A stretch of 9,437 nucleotides of DNA from Deltaproteobacteria bacterium (GTDB taxonomy: Bacteria; Desulfobacterota; Desulfobacteria; Desulfobacterales; ETH-SRB1). Where the stretch lies: assembly GCA_019309665.1 (NCBI GenBank), contig JAFDFV010000090.1, forward strand, positions 1-9,437, in the 5' to 3' direction. This document shows positions 1-5,700 of this stretch, in pieces; positions within the stretch are counted from its first letter, which is position 1, and each line of letters starts with the position of its first letter. Under the pieces are notes generated by a model, which was not told the origin of the DNA, made no database searches, and saw only the letters and a list, made by a program, of their open reading frames with translations. Both the position numbers and the translations under genes were made by a program.

Positions 1-17
1 TTATCGGCACAATGTGG

Positions 18-79
18 GGGCGAATCTTGTATTCGCCCTAATCAGGGCGATCACTCAGGGCGACCACAAGGATCGCCCC
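18..79. repeat. GGGCGA-type palindromic intergenic repeat
   Basis: Two dyads lie side by side. GGGCGAA (18–24) pairs with TTCGCCC (32–38) around a 7-nt loop, and GGGCGAC (58–64) pairs imperfectly with ATCGCCC (72–78). A further GGGCGAT half-unit lies at 45–51. This resembles REP/MITE-like palindromes dispersed in gaps of many environmental proteobacterial genomes; copy number cannot be seen from one window. It ends about 10 bp before the lspA start codon. Confidence 0.7.
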
Positions 80-89
80 TACTAAAACT

Positions 90-575
90 ATGCAAAACAA
101 ATACTTAAAACTTGTTGTCATTGCCGGATCAGTAATTATTTTTGATCAGATTACAAAAGCCATTATCTTATACGCCCTGCCTTTGTATCATTCCATTTCA
201 GTTATACCAGGATGCTTCAGCTTAACTCATATTCATAATCCGGGCGGAGCGTTCGGATTTATGGCTAATCAGAGTCCGGTTTTGCGCAGCATGATTTTTC
301 TTTTTTTCTCAGCATTGGCTGTATGTTTAATCTTCTATTTCTACAAAAAAACACCAAAGGAATATTCATTGCTTGCAGCGGGTTTTGCGCTTATTTTTTT
401 CGGAGGCGCCATAGGCAATCTGATTGATAGAATACGTTTCGGCAAGGTTGTTGACTTCCTCGATTTCTATGTGGGCAGTCTTCACTGGCCGGCTTTTAAT
501 ATTGCGGACATTGCTATTTCTATAGGAATGGTTATTTTTGTATATCACTTTCTTTTTAAAAAACTGCCTTATTAA
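90..575 (+). CDS. lspA: Lipoprotein signal peptidase (signal peptidase II), LspA
   Basis: Inner-membrane aspartyl protease that removes the signal peptide from diacylglyceryl-modified prolipoproteins, acting after Lgt. The 161-aa length is normal for the family. Visible signatures are the N-terminal FDQITK block (residues 18–23), the NPGGAFGF motif (50–57, matching the family N-x-G-A-A/x-F), GGAIGNLIDR (105–114), VVDFLDFYVG (120–129) and FNIADIAIS (136–144). The two catalytic aspartates are expected to be Asp122 and Asp140. Four hydrophobic segments are evident (about 7–30, 64–85, 95–112 and 140–156). No Shine-Dalgarno sequence is seen before the ATG, where a palindromic repeat ends 10 bp upstream. 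lspA and lgt are commonly adjacent in Deltaproteobacteria, but here a GxxExxY gene separates them. Confidence 0.97.
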   Translation: MQNKYLKLVVIAGSVIIFDQITKAIILYALPLYHSISVIPGCFSLTHIHNPGGAFGFMANQSPVLRSMIFLFFSALAVCLIFYFYKKTPKEYSLLAAGFALIFFGGAIGNLIDRIRFGKVVDFLDFYVGSLHWPAFNIADIAISIGMVIFVYHFLFKKLPY

Positions 576-592
576 ATTGAAGATAATAATTT

Positions 593-620
593 ACCGCAGA
601 GCCGCAGAGAACGCAGAGGG
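593..620 (+). repeat. Left inverted repeat (ACCGCAGAG family) of GxxExxY cassette
   Basis: The 28-nt stretch begins ACCGCAGAG and contains the periodic CGCAGAG unit three times. Its reverse complement matches 1021–1048 at about 23 of 28 positions by hand alignment. It lies 15 bp from the usable start of the GxxExxY gene. Confidence 0.75.
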
Positions 621-634
621 AAGATAGGTTTTCC

Positions 635-958
635 TTGGGGCCAGGCCTGCTGGAATCTACATATGAAGAATGCTTATGCCATGAACTGAGTCTCCGAGGG
701 TTGAATTTCGAAAAACAGAAGCCACTATCTGTAACGTATAAAAATAAGAAACTGGATTGTGGTTACAGGTTAGATATAGTTGTTGAAAACGAAATCATAC
801 TTGAACTGAAGTCATGCGAAAAGATTGAACCTATTCACAAGGCACAACTCTTGACGTATCTTAAATTATCAGGTCTTCATTTAGGATTGGTCCTGAATTT
901 CAATGTGCCCCTTATGCGTGATGGCATAGTAAGAATAGTGAACGAATTAGATGAGTAA
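635..958 (+). pseudogene. GxxExxY-family protein, N-terminally truncated
   Basis: The 107-aa reading matches the GxxExxY family (PD-(D/E)XK nuclease fold, function not established). The name-giving motif is present at the very N-terminus as GPGLLESTY (residues 2–10), followed by EECLCHELSLRG. A nuclease-like core D47…E57-L-K59 plus Q71 is visible. Full family members carry about 20–25 residues before the LGPGLLE block; here the frame upstream runs straight into the ACCGCAGAG repeat and contains no ATG. The only start is a TTG at 635 that most likely encodes the internal leucine of that block. I read this as a copy whose 5' end was lost, although the rest of the frame is intact. It sits between inverted repeats and interrupts the lspA–lgt pair, which points to insertion of a mobile or dispersed cassette. 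Confidence 0.8.
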
Positions 959-977
959 TCCACTTTTCAAATGGCTC

Positions 978-1012
978 TTATTGCTTTCCGTCCTCTCAAC
1001 GGAAAGCAATAA
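978..1012. repeat. Perfect 14-bp stem-loop after GxxExxY gene
   Basis: TTATTGCTTTCCGT (978–991) is the exact reverse complement of ACGGAAAGCAATAA (999–1012), leaving a 7-nt loop (CCTCTCA). It starts 20 bp after the GxxExxY stop codon. An A-run rather than a T-run follows on the plus strand, so it is not a canonical Rho-independent terminator. It may still stabilise the 3' end of the transcript or be part of the cassette. Confidence 0.75.
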
Positions 1013-1020
1013 AAAACTTA

Positions 1021-1048
1021 ACCTCAGCGTCCTTTGCGTCTCTGCGGT
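1021..1048 (-). repeat. Right inverted repeat (ACCGCAGAG family) of GxxExxY cassette
   Basis: On the minus strand this reads ACCGCAGAGACGC…, the counterpart of 593–620 with about 23/28 identity. It ends 15 bp before the lgt start codon, so it forms the 5' leader of lgt. Together the pair bounds a segment of about 456 bp that holds the truncated GxxExxY gene and the stem-loop. Confidence 0.75.
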
Positions 1049-1063
1049 GAATTGTTACGAAAT

Positions 1064-1743
1064 ATGCATCCTATTCTTTTGAAAATTGGTGGCATTACTC
1101 TTCATACTTACGGTTTTTTTGTTGCCATGGGATTTCTTGCCGGAATTTTGCTGGCAAGGAGTGAAGCAAAAAGGTTGGGCGTTGATCCTGAGAAGGTAAT
1201 GGATCTTTGTTTTTACATCCTTATTGCCGCCATCGTTGGTTCACGCCTGTTTTATGTTGTAATAAACTATGAGCTTTTTCTTTCAAATCCCCTGGATGTT
1301 TTCAAGATATGGAGTGGAGGACTGGTTTTTTATGGCGGTTTTATAGCGGCATTCTTTACAGCATTTATTTATTTAAGGATGCACAAAATGCCTGTTTGGC
1401 TGACAGCAGATATAACAGCGCCATCTCTGGCCATAGGTCATTTTTTAGGAAGGCTGGGCTGTTTTTCAGCAGGATGCTGTTTTGGCAGGGAATGCGATCT
1501 CCCATGGGCAGTGACTTTTACACATCCGGACGTACCAAATTTCATGGTCAGTTATTCTGGTTATATGTTTTACTCTATGGAACTACACGTTCATTTATAG
1601 AGATATTTCGTGGTGATTTCAGAGGAGATCCTATTTTTGGACTGTTATCGATTTCCCAGACATTAGGAATATCGATGTCCGTTATAGCCGTTATTATGTT
1701 AATTCGTTTAACCACTAAGAAACAATTGATAATTGATGATTGA
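1064..1743 (+). pseudogene. lgt: Prolipoprotein diacylglyceryl transferase Lgt, internally deleted and frameshifted
   Basis: Lgt transfers diacylglycerol from phosphatidylglycerol to the lipobox cysteine of prolipoproteins, the step before LspA. The start is taken at ATG 1064, because MHPILLKIGGITLHTYGF is the usual family N-terminus. Frame 2 gives typical blocks: WSGGLVFYGGF, then GRLGCFSAGCCFGRECDLPW, then AVTFTHPD. At about 1530–1540 the coding frame switches to frame 1, which resumes with KFHGQLFWLYVLLYG, RSFIEIFRGDFRG and LSISQTLGIS and stops at 1743. About 30 residues normally present between HPD and the GQLFW-like helix are absent, including the conserved HPTQLY motif. Frame 2 alone stops at 1600. 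The last codons (…QLIIDD) lie inside a dispersed repeat. This is either a true pseudogene or a local assembly or sequencing error. Confidence 0.88.
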
Positions 1744-1820
1744 CAATTGACAATTTGTGGAATCGCTTCGCTCTGTTTTTTTAAAATTGGCAGAATTCCT
1801 TTAATTATCAATTATCAATT
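1724..1820. repeat. 97-bp MITE-like element with 14-bp perfect inverted ends
   Basis: AATTGATAATTGAT at 1724–1737 is the exact reverse complement of ATCAATTATCAATT at 1807–1820. The interior contains a further TTGACAATTGACAATTTG tract and a TTCG-centred AATCGCTTCGCTCTG segment. No target-site duplication is obvious in the immediate flanks. The left end supplies the last codons and the stop of the lgt reading frame, and the right end stops 11 bp before the holA start. Confidence 0.75.
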
Positions 1821-1831
1821 TTATACCCAAT

Positions 1832-3316
1832 ATGTCTGAGTTTAAATTTAAAGAACTGGGGAATTATCTCCTGACCCTGTCAAAAGATAAGGCAAAGAAT
1901 AAGTTTGTTTCTGTATATTTGATTTATGGGGAAGAACTGCTTTATAAAAAAGCATTGGATATTCTTCTATCTGCTGTTTTGCCTGATAAATCATCAAGGT
2001 CTCTTAACTACGAGCCTTTTGAAGATACAAATGAAAATGTTTATGAAATTGTAGAAAAATTAAACACATTTTCTCTAATGCCCGGCGAAAAGGTTATAGC
2101 TGTCTGTGATTCAAAGATATTTTATTCGAAGTCTGATACAGAAAGTATTCTTAAAAAGGCAGAGGAAGCATGTGCGGATAATAAAATTAAAAAAGCTGCT
2201 GAATATGTTGTAAGTGCTCTCGGCCTGTCAGGTCTATCGTTTGACGATGTTCGCAGAGCTGACGGCAAGGCAAAGTTAAAACTTGATAACACCTTAAATG
2301 AGAAGAAGTGGTTTGATAAAGTTATAAAATATTGTGTTGATAACAGCCTTACCGTATCGGCGCCGGAAGGTAATGACAAGGTTTTGCAGAAGGCTGTTGA
2401 AAAAGGATTCCCAAAAGGAAATCATCTTATTATCACTACCGACAGGGTTGACAAAAGACGAGGTCTTTATAAAGCAATTAATAAAAATGGAATAATTATA
2501 GACTGCTCTGTACCGGGAGGACAGACACGATCCGATAAAATAGCCCAGGAAGCTTTTATAAAAGAAATGATGAGAAATATCCTTGCTAAAGCAGGGAAGT
2601 CGGTTGATAACAATGCATACTTGGCTATGTATGAAATGACTGGATTTGACCTTAGGACTTTTGTGAACAATCTTGAAAAGCTGATCAGTTTTGTCGGAGA
2701 TAGAAAAAAGATAACCATTGAGGATGTCCGGAATGTTTTAAAACGGACCAAAAACGATCCAATATATGAATTAACAAACGCAATATCAGAGCGGAATATA
2801 GAGGATACGTTATTCTTCTTAAACTCTCTTCTTTCCACTGAATTTCACTATCTTCAAATTTTTACCGCAATAACAAATCAAATCAGAAAATTATTGATTG
2901 TCAAGGAGTTTGTCGAAAGCTCTTACGGCAGAGAATGGCATGCGGGTGTTCAGTATAATAAATTCAGGAGCAGTATTATGCCGGCAATACAGGAGCATGA
3001 CAGTGTTCTATTGAAACAGCTTGAAGATTGGGAGAATATTATTTCAAAAGATGAGACGTCAGATAAAAAAAAGAAAGGAAAATCGAAAAAAAGCAAATTA
3101 AACACAGATCTGTTGATCGCCAAAAACCCTAATAATCCTTATCCTGTTTTTCAATTGTTTAGTAAATCGGAAAGATTTACTAAAGAAGAATTGCTTGACT
3201 CTATAAAATATATGAGCAAAGCTGATTTGCGTCTTAAATCTACAGGTCAGAATCCAAAACTTGTACTGGAAGATGTGATTTTTCACATTTGCAGGAAAAG
3301 GGCAGGGATTAGGTGA
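1832..3316 (+). CDS. holA: DNA polymerase III delta subunit (clamp loader), long form
   Basis: The delta subunit opens the beta sliding clamp and is part of the clamp-loader complex. The N-terminal block VYLIYGEELLYKKAL (28–42) matches the family LIYGEE/D region. It is followed by FSLMPGEKVIAV (80–91), GNHLIITTDRVDKRR (196–210), the helical GFDLRTFVNNLEKLISF block, ITIEDVRNVL, and a C-terminal ADLRLKSTGQNPKLVLED segment typical of the collar domain. At 494 aa it is about 150 residues longer than the usual form of about 340. The excess lies in an insertion at about 97–180 in the N-terminal domain and a lysine-rich linker at about 405–425. No Shine-Dalgarno sequence is visible before the ATG, where the inverted-repeat element ends. 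The 3' end runs into another repeat. Confidence 0.93.
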   Translation: MSEFKFKELGNYLLTLSKDKAKNKFVSVYLIYGEELLYKKALDILLSAVLPDKSSRSLNYEPFEDTNENVYEIVEKLNTFSLMPGEKVIAVCDSKIFYSKSDTESILKKAEEACADNKIKKAAEYVVSALGLSGLSFDDVRRADGKAKLKLDNTLNEKKWFDKVIKYCVDNSLTVSAPEGNDKVLQKAVEKGFPKGNHLIITTDRVDKRRGLYKAINKNGIIIDCSVPGGQTRSDKIAQEAFIKEMMRNILAKAGKSVDNNAYLAMYEMTGFDLRTFVNNLEKLISFVGDRKKITIEDVRNVLKRTKNDPIYELTNAISERNIEDTLFFLNSLLSTEFHYLQIFTAITNQIRKLLIVKEFVESSYGREWHAGVQYNKFRSSIMPAIQEHDSVLLKQLEDWENIISKDETSDKKKKGKSKKSKLNTDLLIAKNPNNPYPVFQLFSKSERFTKEELLDSIKYMSKADLRLKSTGQNPKLVLEDVIFHICRKRAGIR

Positions 3317-3340
3317 TTAGGGATCAGGGGTTAGGGGACT
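3305..3340 (+). repeat. GATTAGGG-type degenerate tandem repeat
   Basis: Four degenerate copies of GATTAGG(G)/GATCAGGGG/TTAGGGG follow each other across the holA stop codon (TGA 3314–3316). The final AGGGG lies about 8 nt before ATG 3346 and can serve as its Shine-Dalgarno site. Similar GATTAGGGAT tracts are found between genes in many environmental genomes; copy number elsewhere is not visible here. Confidence 0.6.
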
Positions 3341-3345
3341 AATAA

Positions 3346-3555
3346 ATGGGTTTTATTAGACGGCAGGAAATTCAACTCACTATAAAATTTTTAGTGTGGC
3401 AGTATCAAAAAGCAAATATCCCGGTACCTGAACATTCAGCCATTGAACAACAGGCAGGTAAAATAGTTGATGATGCGCATTGCATAGCACGTGAACGGGG
3501 TAGTAATGTTTTGTCAATTATTAAAGAACTGGCAAGTGATTTAAAAAAGAAATAA
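3346..3555 (+). CDS. Small hypothetical protein, 69 aa
   Basis: I do not recognise a named family. The protein is soluble-looking and probably all-alpha. It begins with FIRRQEIQLTIKFLVWQYQK, has a proline-rich turn (NIPVPEHS, about 24–31), then a long helix ending in ELASDLKKK. It has no signal peptide, membrane segment, or cysteine pair that would bind metal. An AGGGG sequence about 8 nt upstream supports the ATG at 3346. It lies 29 bp after holA and 29 bp before the PilZ gene in the same direction, so co-transcription with both is likely. Composition and start context support a real gene, but the function is unknown. Confidence 0.7.
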   Translation: MGFIRRQEIQLTIKFLVWQYQKANIPVPEHSAIEQQAGKIVDDAHCIARERGSNVLSIIKELASDLKKK

Positions 3556-3584
3556 CCATTCCAAAAGATTATGGGTTAAGCACT

Positions 3585-3983
3585 ATGAAGCTCAAACATA
3601 TCGGTGCAGAACACAGAAAACATCTTCGTATAAACGAACGCTTAAAGTTTAAACTTAAGACAAACCATTTTGATGTTGTCACTGAGACGATAAATTTTAG
3701 TTGTATCGGGGCATATTGTCAGGCAAACAAGTATATTTCTTTAATGACCAGCCTTGATATAGTCCTGGCATTACCTATCGTTGATAAAGAGGATGAATTT
3801 GAGTATGTAAAATGTACTGGCTTGGTGGTGAGGGTTGAAAAGGTTTCGTTTGACGCTAATAAGCGTAACGCTTACAATATAGCTATTTATTTTAGTGAGA
3901 TTGAAGACTCTGAGAAGCAGAAGATTGAGAGTTTTGTCGGAAGACATAGAGAACCAAAGCCCCCTCAAGGGCCTGAAATCTGA
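3585..3983 (+). CDS. PilZ-domain protein (c-di-GMP receptor)
   Basis: A stand-alone PilZ domain of 132 aa. Both c-di-GMP contact motifs are present: RxxxR as R11-KHL-R15, and (D/N)xSxxG as N37-F-S39-C-I-G42. A beta-barrel pattern follows, with LDIVLALP and a central FEYVKCTGLVVRVEK strand pair, and the YNIAIYFSEI block that usually closes the domain. There is no effector domain, so it presumably acts as a small adaptor that binds c-di-GMP and contacts a partner; the partner cannot be told from context. A proline-rich tail (REPKPPQGPEI) overlaps the convergent darP gene by 19 bp. No strong ribosome-binding site was seen. Confidence 0.9.
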   Translation: MKLKHIGAEHRKHLRINERLKFKLKTNHFDVVTETINFSCIGAYCQANKYISLMTSLDIVLALPIVDKEDEFEYVKCTGLVVRVEKVSFDANKRNAYNIAIYFSEIEDSEKQKIESFVGRHREPKPPQGPEI

Positions 3984-4450
3984 TTCAGATAACGAAAAAG
4001 TATCTTTGAAGATTTTACGCCCTTTCCCGCTTCATATTCATTGCGGGCATTTCTTGCAAGCTGCGTCAGGCGCTGCCTTTCTGCATCAGGACAGTTGTTT
4101 AGAATTTCCTCAATAAGCACTCTGTTTCCTTCCTTAAGTTCATCCCGCCATTTTTCAATCTTTTTAAAGGCAAGGATCTTTTGATGGTCACCGAGCCTGA
4201 TATTTTCAAGAGCTTTCTGTATGGGTTCAGGGTCGATATCACGCATGAGTGTGCCGATGTATTGCAATTGCCTGCGCTTTGCTCCGTGACTTTTTGTCTT
4301 TTTGGCAATGATAACAGCATTACGCAAATCATCCGAAATATCGATATTTTCAAGCTGTTCAGACGACAGGGCTACAAGCTGTTCGCCAAGCTTCTGCAAA
4401 GCCCTGGCTTTATTTTTCTTTTGAGTTCTGCTTTTACGATCATCATCCAT
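3965..4450 (-). CDS. darP: Ribosome-associated protein DarP/YjgA (DUF615)
   Basis: DarP (YjgA) binds late 50S ribosomal subunit precursors and promotes maturation around the peptidyl-transferase centre. The 161-aa protein has the family hallmarks: a basic N-terminus (KSRTQKKNKARALQKLGEQL), LVALSSEQLENIDISDDLRNAV, then the highly conserved KSHGAKRRQLQYIGTLMRDID block (about 53–73), and a C-terminal helical region ending in SSKILFRYLNQI. The length is close to the usual of about 170–180 aa. It starts 61 bp downstream of the methyltransferase stop on the same strand, fitting the same operon, and both neighbours concern the large subunit. Its 3' end overlaps the convergent PilZ gene. Confidence 0.9.
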   Translation of the reverse strand: MDDDRKSRTQKKNKARALQKLGEQLVALSSEQLENIDISDDLRNAVIIAKKTKSHGAKRRQLQYIGTLMRDIDPEPIQKALENIRLGDHQKILAFKKIEKWRDELKEGNRVLIEEILNNCPDAERQRLTQLARNARNEYEAGKGVKSSKILFRYLNQISGP

Positions 4451-4511
4451 TTTCCAGGCCCGTTCGCTCCATTAACTATTCTTTGCCATGTTGTTTATGC
4501 AACATTGAGGT

Positions 4512-5657
4512 TCAGTACATCTCGTACTTAACCAGCCTGCCGTCAAGCCCGCCTGCCTTGATAGGTTTTTTCCATGATGCTTTTAGGCCGATTTTTTTTA
4601 TATACCTGCGTTCTCCAAAGTAAATATAAGCAGTTGAACCTTTGCATTTCTGTTTAAGAAAATCACCGAAATCTTTGTAAAACGCTTCAAGGTCATCATC
4701 TCCCCCCATTCGAATGCCATAAGGAGGGTTTGCTACAATTACCCGACCCTCAATGGCAGGCAAGTCTCTGAAGTCAGCCCTTTCAACTCTTACATTTTTT
4801 CCGTAATTAAGCCCCATTATGTTTATTCTCGCCGCATCAACAGCTTTTTCGGACAGATCACTGCCTGCAATCAGCCCTTGCGGCAGCTCCCGAATGCTTG
4901 TGTCAGCCTCTTTTTTAACCTGCTTCCAGATAGAACCGTCAAAGTCAGGCAGAAATTCAAAACCGAATTTGTTTCTAAAAATGCCCGAAGGAATGTTGCA
5001 CTGCCGCATGAGCGCTTCGCACAAAAGTGTTCCCGAACCGCACATGGGATCATATAAAGGGACAGACCCGTTCCATCCTGTAAATCGGATAATCGCTGCC
5101 GCAACAGTTTCCTGCATGGGCGCTGATACTGTCTCCTCTCTGTATCCTCTCCTGTGAAGCGCGCCTCCCGACGTATCGAGACTTATTTCTGCCTTGTCGT
5201 GCCTGATATGAAGATTTAGCAGGATATCAGGATTTCTTATAGACACATCAGGTCGCTTACCGGTTTTTTCCTTGAAATAATCAGCAACAGCATCTTTGAG
5301 GCGGAGAGAAGCGTACTTTGAATGAGAAATAGTACTGTCGGAAACATTTCCCGACACGGCAAATGTACTGCCTTCTGCAAAAAAATCTTCCCACTGTATC
5401 TGTTTTGCCTTCTTGTACAACGTATCGGTATCATGACAATGAAATGATATTAACGGCGCAAGGCACCGTGAAGCAAGCCTTGTCAAATAATTAATTCGAT
5501 ACAGGGTTGATTTATCCGCTATGAAATGAATTCCGCGAAACTCCGGAGCAATGTTTTCGGCACCGAGTTCGGCCAGCTCTTGTGCACCTGCTTCTATTAA
5601 GCCTTCAGCTATCTGAGCAAAATAACGGGAATCCCGCTGATACTTATATGTTGCCAC
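4512..5657 (-). CDS. THUMP-domain 23S rRNA guanine-N2 methyltransferase (RlmL/RlmK N-terminal type)
   Basis: Predicted SAM-dependent methyltransferase related to the m2G2445 half of E. coli RlmL (YcbY) and to the YpsC family. From the GTG start (381 aa) it has an N-terminal ferredoxin-like/THUMP region opening with RYFAQIAEGLIEAGAQEL. The UPF0020-type catalytic domain follows, with SAM motif I DPMCGSGTL (203–211), acidic loop GSDLSEKAVDAAR, and motif IV NPPYG (310–314), the N-P-P-Y signature of N-methyltransferases. The RlmK fusion half is absent. I prefer GTG 5657: GAGGAG lies 11 nt upstream, and it starts just before the conserved RYFAQ block. An in-frame ATG at 5741 would add 28 residues and overlap gspB by 41 bp. 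It is the third gene of the gspA-gspB run. Confidence 0.9.
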   Translation of the reverse strand: MATYKYQRDSRYFAQIAEGLIEAGAQELAELGAENIAPEFRGIHFIADKSTLYRINYLTRLASRCLAPLISFHCHDTDTLYKKAKQIQWEDFFAEGSTFAVSGNVSDSTISHSKYASLRLKDAVADYFKEKTGKRPDVSIRNPDILLNLHIRHDKAEISLDTSGGALHRRGYREETVSAPMQETVAAAIIRFTGWNGSVPLYDPMCGSGTLLCEALMRQCNIPSGIFRNKFGFEFLPDFDGSIWKQVKKEADTSIRELPQGLIAGSDLSEKAVDAARINIMGLNYGKNVRVERADFRDLPAIEGRVIVANPPYGIRMGGDDDLEAFYKDFGDFLKQKCKGSTAYIYFGERRYIKKIGLKASWKKPIKAGGLDGRLVKYEMY

Positions 5658-5668
5658 CCGCTGTTTAT

Positions 5669-5674
5669 CTCCTC
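5669..5674 (-). promoter_or_regulatory. Shine-Dalgarno GAGGAG for the rRNA methyltransferase
   Basis: On the minus strand GAGGAG is followed by 11 nt and then GTG at 5657. It decides between this start and the upstream ATG at 5741, which has no comparable site. It lies in the 43-bp gap after the gspB stop codon. Confidence 0.6.
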
Positions 5675-5700
5675 TATATTTAGTGAAAATCCGTGGCGAA

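Noticed and set aside
1..80. CRISPR-like repeats near the left end
   Set aside because: The GGGCGA units are short, inverted and unevenly spaced, with no spacer-sized intervals and no cas genes.
978..1012. Rho-independent terminator
   Set aside because: The stem is strong but is followed by A residues on the plus strand and by a mixed sequence on the minus strand, so the required U-tract is absent.
1525..1545. Programmed ribosomal frameshift in lgt
   Set aside because: No slippery heptamer or downstream stimulatory structure is evident, and a whole conserved segment is missing, which frameshifting cannot explain.
1309..1743. Separate 144-aa protein downstream of lgt
   Set aside because: Its first 75 or so residues are the lgt coding region read out of frame; only the part after about 1537 is real Lgt sequence. 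It is the second half of the broken lgt, not an independent gene.
2122..2838. Minus-strand open frames inside holA
   Set aside because: They are antisense shadows of a well-supported gene, with low-complexity Ser/Phe/Arg-rich products and no family resemblance.
4819..5157. Plus-strand 112-aa open frame inside the methyltransferase gene
   Set aside because: It is antisense to the conserved SAM-binding region and its product shows no recognisable motif.
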